This document shows, piece by piece, positions 57,527-64,000 of a stretch of 64,000 bases of DNA. A program made the translations under genes and the position numbers. The DNA is from Oxytricha trifallax (lineage: Eukaryota; Ciliophora; Spirotrichea; Sporadotrichida; Oxytrichidae), in contig ARYC01017455.1 of assembly GCA_000711775.1 (NCBI GenBank), forward strand, positions 32,280 to 96,279. The letters are read 5' to 3'. Within the stretch, counting starts at the first letter, position 1. The number at the start of each line of letters is the position of its first letter. Below the pieces are notes generated by a model, which was given only the letters and a program-made list of their open reading frames with translations, did no database searches and was not told the DNA's origin.

Positions 57527-60353
57527 ATGAGCGACTTTTCAGAATCAATGTAAGATAGTTATGATTCTCGATTTTAATCAAAGCTGTCTGCAACCAAGTC
57601 TATGTTGTCAGGAGTATCTAAATCAACATCAGACCTTAATAAAAGAGAGTAAAAGTACAAATGCTAAAATATTCGAAGTAAAATCTATCCTGAGTTTAAA
57701 AGGTTTTATGATCAACCTGAGCCTAAGGCGTCATGTTCTGAGTCTAAAAATATTTTTGGCTTGATAACCAACAACTATTCAAAAACTAATAAAGACATAC
57801 AAGACCATCCAAAGCTATCGGAATAACAACTAAACGAAATAGACCGTGAACTAATAAAAAAATATATCCGACTCAAGAAATAATCTCTGAGCCGAGCTCT
57901 TGGTGGAGTTAAGATTTAGAAACACTCATATTTAAAGAAAAGAGGATCAGCTTAAGAGGAACCATTAAAAACAAATAAAAGTAATCAGAAGTCGATAGCA
58001 AAAACCTCTAGCGACAGCCCTATGATAGCGAGTTAAGCTTTCAATGATATTTCAAAATTATCATTCTTCCTCATTCAGCATTTTGAAGAGCTTGATGAAG
58101 AATTTTAGCATAGTTTTATCCAAAAATTAAATTAGTCACTCATCCAAGAAATAGAGTTCTATGTTGAAAGTGTTGATTGTCAGCTGAAACATCAACAGAA
58201 GCATGTAATCTAATTGTTCAAAACGAGGGAGATTTAACAAATTGAGAGGGAACTCAAGAGTTACTGTCAATCACAAATCCTCAAGTTTCACTTGGCTGCC
58301 TCTACCTCTACTAAAGAATTGCCATTGGAAGGTCAAACTCTGATTCATACACTATATATAAATCATAGCGTTGATACTCAACTTTTTGATGAAGCGGAGA
58401 GAATAATTTTAGGGACGATGGCATCATCAATAAATAGAGATCTAAAAGATAACAGCCAACTAATTACAATTAGGTTGATAGCTTATTGCTAGATCTAAAT
58501 TCTCTTTCATCACTGTAGACAACAACTTCTCCGGAAAGCCTGGAGAACTTCAAATAGTTTCTTATCAAGAATGGATTCAATGAAAAAGAAGCTGAAATAA
58601 TCGTCAAAAACAAAAATAATCTTCTATCCAATGACTTAATATTAACAATTCAAAAGGTCATCAAACTTTTCAGAGAAGATCTGATTACCTTAATTTTAAT
58701 AACAAAGGTTAAGCAGAATCCTTCAAGTATGCTACCTGAGCTTATAGGAGTATTTTTATAGAGGAGAATTTTTCTAACGATGCTCTCAAGCCCCCGCACA
58801 TCAACTTGCAACTAGAGCGATTAGTATAGGCGCTTTAATCTGTGAAGGACTTTGAACTCGACTAGTTAGAGTAAATATTTGAACAGGATGAGACTTTGTG
58901 GATATCTGAGCTTAGTAAGCTACATTCTTACTCTCGTAATAAAAGATTATAATCTGAGATTGTAACCAAGAGTCAGTAAATTTGGCAAGAGTTTTCAAAG
59001 ACTGTGAATGCAGATCACTTATTATCTAATGATGAAATTTCTAGATGCTCGCAATAAATGAAGGAAACTTGTTAAGATTACAAGCATTCAGTTTTCTAAT
59101 CGACAATATCTGCAATAATTTTGAGTCATCAGCAGAATAACATCTAAGTCTAAATGGCAACTGCATCTGGAAAAACTTGGATTGAGAGGTTATTAGCTTG
59201 TTATTGGATTCAACATGGCAAGAAAGTACTTATCATTGTTTCAGATCAAATCCTTAAATTACAAACCTAGAAATTTATTCAAACTCTAGGCATTTAGCTG
59301 CAGATAGAGACTATTGAAAACTTTTGCAAAACTAAGAAGCTTTACGATTATCTAATCATTGATGAATTTGATAAAATTGAGTGGAAGCATCCCTTTCTGT
59401 ACTATAATGGTAAAATGTATGGTCTCTCACTCATGAGTTTTGGGGTCTTGAATGTAAATTTGATAGTTGGTGACAATCTTGAAATGAGTGCTGATATGAA
59501 AAGATTAAGCACTTCTAGTTCTAGAACATCACAAACACTTTAGTCTAGCATGACCAAGCAAGAAATGCTGATTAAATTTACAAAACTAGTAAAAAATGGA
59601 GAAATCTCGGACGTAAATGAATATGTTAAGCTTCATTAGGAAACGAAAATGGCCTAGTTCAAATTTCAAAGATAGAATCAAGGCTGATATTGGTCTTCAA
59701 AATTCTATGAGCAGCTGGACTAATAGAGACGGAATCAATACCATAACTAGAATCTTTCCAAATTTCTTTACTAAGAAATTAACCAGAGTACAGTAATACT
59801 TAGCCACTTGAGCAATCTTAATTAGAAGAATGGGGTTAAGCAGAGACTTGAGATGCCTTTTATTAGGTCATAATTGCTAAGGAAGATGCCAAAAAATGCT
59901 GCTATGATTTAATGGGGCAGCAGACACTGGAAAATCAAAGATTATTCTAATGCTCCAATAGATCTTTGTATGTGATGTACTTTAAGAGGGCTAATCTCAC
60001 TTTAAGCTCCAAGTTTTACCAATTAAGTTTTAGACACAAGCTGTACTAATGGATGAAATGAACGATCAGCACTTTTTAGATGTGACAGAACAGCGAAGAT
60101 GAAAAGATTGCTTGAAGGATGGGGTTACTCCACTAAAGGAAAATACGGAGAGGTGTAACTAGAGTATGTTGATTCACCAGTGGTAATTGCAAAAATCTCA
60201 ATACCATTAGAGTAGCTTAAAAAGATCAATCAGGAGGCGTTTTAGTCAAGCTTGCTATCTAATCTCCTTGAGCGAGGTGCAGAGACAAGACAATAAATCA
60301 ATTCCTTTCTTTATGATACAATTAGCAAAGTACTTTATGACAAGTCTAGATGA
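57527..60353 (+). pseudogene. Element IV third gene: long P-loop/helicase-like ATPase
   Basis: ATG at 57527 (MSDFSESMQDSYDSRF), final TGA at 60351, about 940 codons. The N-terminal ~330 codons are one uninterrupted frame, charged and helical. After two frame changes (about 58510 and 58745) a long frame carries MATASGKTWIERLLACYW (Walker A), GKKVLIIVSD and YDYLIIDEFDKIEW (Walker B with DE), in the spacing of SF1/SF2 helicases. Later motifs (IV-VI) are not recognised. TGAs at 59685 and 59973 and more frame changes follow, then a well-preserved end (LLEGWGYSTKGKYGEVQ). It sits in the slot of the TBE kinase gene. Confidence 0.65.
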
Positions 60354-61604
60354 AGAGATAACTATGCTTTAGATGTCGTAATAGGATAAGAGCATTTGCA
60401 GTGAAGTCAGTAAAATACAGGAGAACCCATATTAACTGAAGTGAAAAACTTGATTTTAAAACTAAGACTGTGAAAATTTTCCATCTTTCATATTTATTGC
60501 TTTTGTATTATACTAATTTAATCTAATTCATAATATTTGTCGCTTATGATTAAAGTATTAATAAATTTGATAGTGTCAAATCTGTCAAATCTTTATTGAA
60601 TTAATTATACTAATTTTATTAAATAATTAATAATAAAATTAATCAAGTTTTTGACAAAAATTCGGTGTCAAAAGAGTCAAATCTTCAAATCTCCCTATAA
60701 TACACTGGAGTTTTCTTAAGTTCCGGTTTCAAATGTGTAAAAAATTGTTTTTAAGATTTTTTTACTCTTTTAAGCCACAGATACCTTTCGATGATACTAA
60801 TAACGGTAAATAGTTGATCAAATTTGATCTGTAATGCTTTGTAATCAGTGTCAGTTAAATATATTCGAAATATGATTTTTTATTTATTTCTGCAATTTTC
60901 CCATTTCAATTCTGTTTTGACAATATTCATATCACTCAAAGGTTTTTATTTAATTTGTATTTTTTAAATATATTTTTATCTTGTATATATAATTGAAATG
61001 AAACATTTTTTCTCAATTCACTTTATTTTAATATTCCCATTTTTATTAGTTAATCTATTTATTTTGATTTCATTTTATTAATTATTTATTTGAATCTTTA
61101 TATCATTATTAATCATTTTTATTTTATGAGTTAATTTATGAATAATTTTGATTATGTTTATATTAATTTTGTTTTGTTTTTATTTATTTTCATTGTCATA
61201 TTTTACGATATTTTAATTTATTGTTATTATTTTTTTACTTTTGAAAAATTTTATTTTTTTTATTGTATCTTCTCTTATTATCATTTTTCATTTTTACATT
61301 TATAAATTATCTAATATTTATTTTTTTCAATTTATTATAACCCATTTTGAATATTAATATTTTATTTATTAAATTTTCAGTAATTTCTTTCTATTTAGTC
61401 ATTATAAATTTCATAAATATCTATAATTACTTTATTTAATATATGCCAAATGCAAATTTAACATTGTTTAGATTTTTTTGATTTTTTTGTTTTTTAATAA
61501 AAAGTATGATTTCTTAGTGAATAGGGTGGTTAGTAGATTTAATTTAAAAGCTAAATTACTATAATAGTTTTATTTTTCATTGATTACATAACAAAAAATG
61601 TAAA
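60354..61604. other. AT-rich spacer with GTCAAATCT repeats
   Basis: GTCAAATCT occurs in tandem at 60575-60592 and again at 60676-60684 followed by TCAAATCT. These may be remnants of the right end of element IV, but no inverted partner was found left of 55337. From 60840 on the DNA is T-rich on the plus strand with no supported gene. Confidence 0.4.
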
Positions 61605-62365
61605 TGGTAAGAAAGCTTGCAGAAATGCCAGGGTATGCAATTTGAATGTAGCTAACTCTAACTCTATAGTCAAAAGAACAAGGCCGACACAGCTATAGCA
61701 AAGCTTAGCAAGAACGATAAGAACATCAGAATATATCAAATTATCAATAAGGGCTACGCACTATTCATCATTGCTGGTTCATTCGGTAGAAAACTCCTTT
61801 TTTTCTCTTCTTGCAGATAGTTAAATCATATTTACAAACAACCAAAATATGGAAGATATAAAGTATTTAAATGAAATGCCTATAGTGGCCTTCTTGTTCG
61901 TTTTACCCTTGGGATTCGAGATATTCAGTAAACAGTCCAAGATTTAGACTAAGTTTTAAACGCAAATGATGAATGTTAGCATGATGGGATGAAGCTGCGC
62001 ACTCTGTCTAACTTTTGACGATTTTCTATAATCTAAGGAATGAACTCCACTTAATTGAAGTGGAGTTGACTTACCGATTTCCGGTTAGTGCATTCAAACT
62101 TTCCTTGAAGTTGTAAACTTTTCCAGTTGAAATGCCAGGAATTCCTGAGGCACTCCAATGATGATTTAAGATATTTGATCTAAGACAGCTCACAGAAGTT
62201 CTCTACGACGATAGATAATAATAGGCTGAGTGCAAAATTGATCAAGAACAGATGCCTGATTTGTAAAAGCAAATGAACATGTCAGGCACTCACTCAAACC
62301 TTGGCAAGTCCTAGATAGATGAAGATAATGATGAGGATACTCAAAGAAAGGACAACATTCATTGA
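61605..62365 (+). pseudogene. Coding-like island in several frames, unknown
   Basis: Three overlapping blocks read as protein: TAIAKLSKNDKNIRIYQI and NKGYALFIIAGSFGRKLL (about 61680-61800), MEDIKYLNEMPIVAFLFVL and GFEIFSKQSKIQTKFQ (about 61850-61990, stop TGA at 61990), and MPGIPEALQ, two TGAs, FKIFDLRQLTEVLYDD, ECKIDQEQMPDLQKQ to the TGA at 62363. The end is acidic (QIDEDNDEDTQRKDN). A CTTCTTGCAG at about 61810 could be a splice acceptor joining the first two blocks. Composition drops sharply on both sides. Unknown family. Confidence 0.4.
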
Positions 62366-64000
62366 ATATAAAAAATATAAAAAGAGAGATAAATAATCAA
62401 AATAATTTTGTAAAGAGCTCAAGTCAGAGGGAATTTTAGGATCGCTTGAAGCTTACTTAGACAAGAATACCTAGTCTAAATATCTATCAAATGCTATAAT
62501 ATATTATCAATGCATGTACCCTTCTTCGTTCTCTAAAATTGAATGTATTAATAATTAAGGCAAATTCTAATAATATAGTTTAAAACTTGGTTAGTATGTT
62601 TAATTTTCATTTCTCAAATTTTTCTTATACTTTTATATATAATTATATTGTTATTAATATTACAGTGGCTGGTTTTATTATAATAATAATAATGATAAAA
62701 ATAATTATATTTAAGAATTCTTTTTTATTTATTAATTATTAATATCTATTGCGGTTTTAATTATGATATTTATGATTCAGTTAGTTCTAAATTAAATTGA
62801 CTTATCGAAAAATATATTGTTATCTGGCAATATTCACAAATAATAATTATGGAGAGAAGATTGAGTTATTTAATTTGATTTTCAAAGAAGAAGTTGATTA
62901 TTGCATTAATAATTTATTATTTAGTTATGATTGGATCTTTTTAAATGACAAATGAGAAAATGTCACAGCTTAAAAGAGTTATCAATATGGTGGAATTTCT
63001 TAAAGAATATCTTATATCATTATTATTTTGTTAATATACTGTAGAGTTATTTAAAAAGGTGTCTGCCTGAAGAGTAATTATCCGTATATCAAAATATATA
63101 TTTATGCAGACATTCTATTTAAAAATTAATTAAAGATGAGCCTTATGTGCTTCTTCGTAGATGAAAACATATGATAGGAAGTGTAGATTTGAACTGAAAT
63201 TCTATAATTGAATTTGTGATCTAAACCATATCAAACAGGTACACTGAATTAATAATATACTATTTTCAGTTAATAGTCTTGTATCAGAATTGATTCATAA
63301 TTTCTATGTCTTATTTATCTCGAGTATGATTTATCTCGAGTATTGGTACAATAGTTTAGCTTAATTATTTTCTGTTTACTATAGATTAAAAAATTAGTTT
63401 TTGTTTTTGCTATAATTGTTTTTGTTTTCATTGGAAGTCCTTCTATTAATTAATTTATAAAGTTATTTTATTGAGTTATTTAAATAGCCAGTTTTTAAAC
63501 TTCATGTTTTTTGCAATTATATATGCCGCTGCTGTTATGTATTAATCAATTTCTACTATATTATTAGAATAATAACTAATATCTATCTTTGATAATTAAT
63601 TAATTCGATAAGACTTCATTTTTTATTAATAAATATAGCAATTTAAGAATCATGAAATATAAAAAGCTGTAAGGATTTAGAAATAATTTTAATTAGGCTA
63701 TTGTGGTTTTAGAAATGATTTTCTCAGTATTTTTTTCTTTGTTGTGATTACTTGGTCTATTCATTGCTTTAATACTATAAAGAATCTATTTAACTTTTTT
63801 TAAAAATCATAATACACTGTCTAAATTTCAAAATATTAATTTTGCAATTAGTCTATTAAAATAATATAGGAATTTTTAGACAATTTAACTTTCAAGTTTT
63901 ACTTATTAATATTATGATAAATTAAGCAATAATAGTTATCAGATTTTTATAATTATTATTTAATTCATCTATTTATTAATCTAAATTATTTAAATGTTTA
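62366..64000. other. AT-rich spacer
   Basis: No gene, repeat or motif supported to the window end, apart from a short direct repeat TTATCTCGAGTAT at about 63315-63340. Confidence 0.45.

Noticed and set aside
60575-60692. GTCAAATCT repeats as a possible right inverted repeat of element IV
   Set aside because: No inverted partner was found upstream of the transposase at 54.9-55.3 kb.
1-64000. Bacterial-type signals (ribosome binding sites, operons, CRISPR, IS elements)
   Set aside because: Genetic code, introns, C4A4-ended transposons and base composition all point to a ciliate nuclear genome.

Overview
This window reads as germline (micronuclear) DNA of a hypotrich ciliate, most likely Oxytricha or a close relative. 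Reading frames are long only if TAA and TAG are glutamine and TGA is the sole stop. Two transposons carry the C4A4 telomere-like ends and the ANT target duplications of Oxytricha telomere-bearing elements (TBEs). Most of the DNA is very AT-rich and seemingly non-coding. It is punctuated by GC-richer islands that are either mobile elements or short coding-like blocks (pieces of genes, or decayed genes). I see no rRNA gene, no convincing tRNA gene and no CRISPR array. All translations were read by eye with TAA/TAG = Gln.

Layout. 0-19.5 kb: AT-rich DNA with coding islands at 1.0-2.3, 4.7-5.5, 9.4-10.05 and 12.8-13.2 kb, a dispersed 0.7-kb repeat at 3.8-4.5 kb, a LINE-like element ending in (ATT)n at 7.4-8.8 kb, and very AT-rich open frames at 14.6-19.3 kb, one with a P-loop resembling A32/HerA-type ATPases. 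19.5-20.6 kb: a 1.1-kb element with complex inverted ends. 21-23.8 kb: two minus-strand spliced coding blocks. 24.0-33.9 kb: a nest. A small element with ~310-bp inverted repeats and one short gene was invaded by TBE-A (24345-28467), by the inverted, more decayed TBE-B (28637-32661) that splits its gene, and by a second copy of the 0.7-kb repeat.

33.9-38.8 kb: a 240-bp palindrome, then element III, a divergent TBE relative: transposase (+), 22-kDa homologue (-), and a zinc-finger/MT-A70 methyltransferase gene (+), with a 417-bp MITE between the last two. 40-49 kb: small coding islands, a second LINE-like copy (-), and an 809-bp near-perfect palindrome. 52.1-53.6 kb: a third LINE-like copy (-). 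55.3-60.35 kb: element IV, another TBE relative with the same order: transposase (+), 22-kDa homologue (-), and a long P-loop/helicase-like gene (+). 61.6-62.4 kb: a last coding island.

The main discovery candidate is that four elements share a DD34E transposase plus a 22-kDa partner whose gene keeps a 29-36-nt intron at the same position, while the third gene differs: zinc-finger/kinase in the TBEs, zinc-finger/MT-A70 in element III, and a helicase-like ATPase in element IV. This suggests a modular TBE superfamily with exchangeable third genes. Most copies here carry frameshifts, in-frame TGAs or catalytic substitutions, so this locus itself is probably largely inactive.
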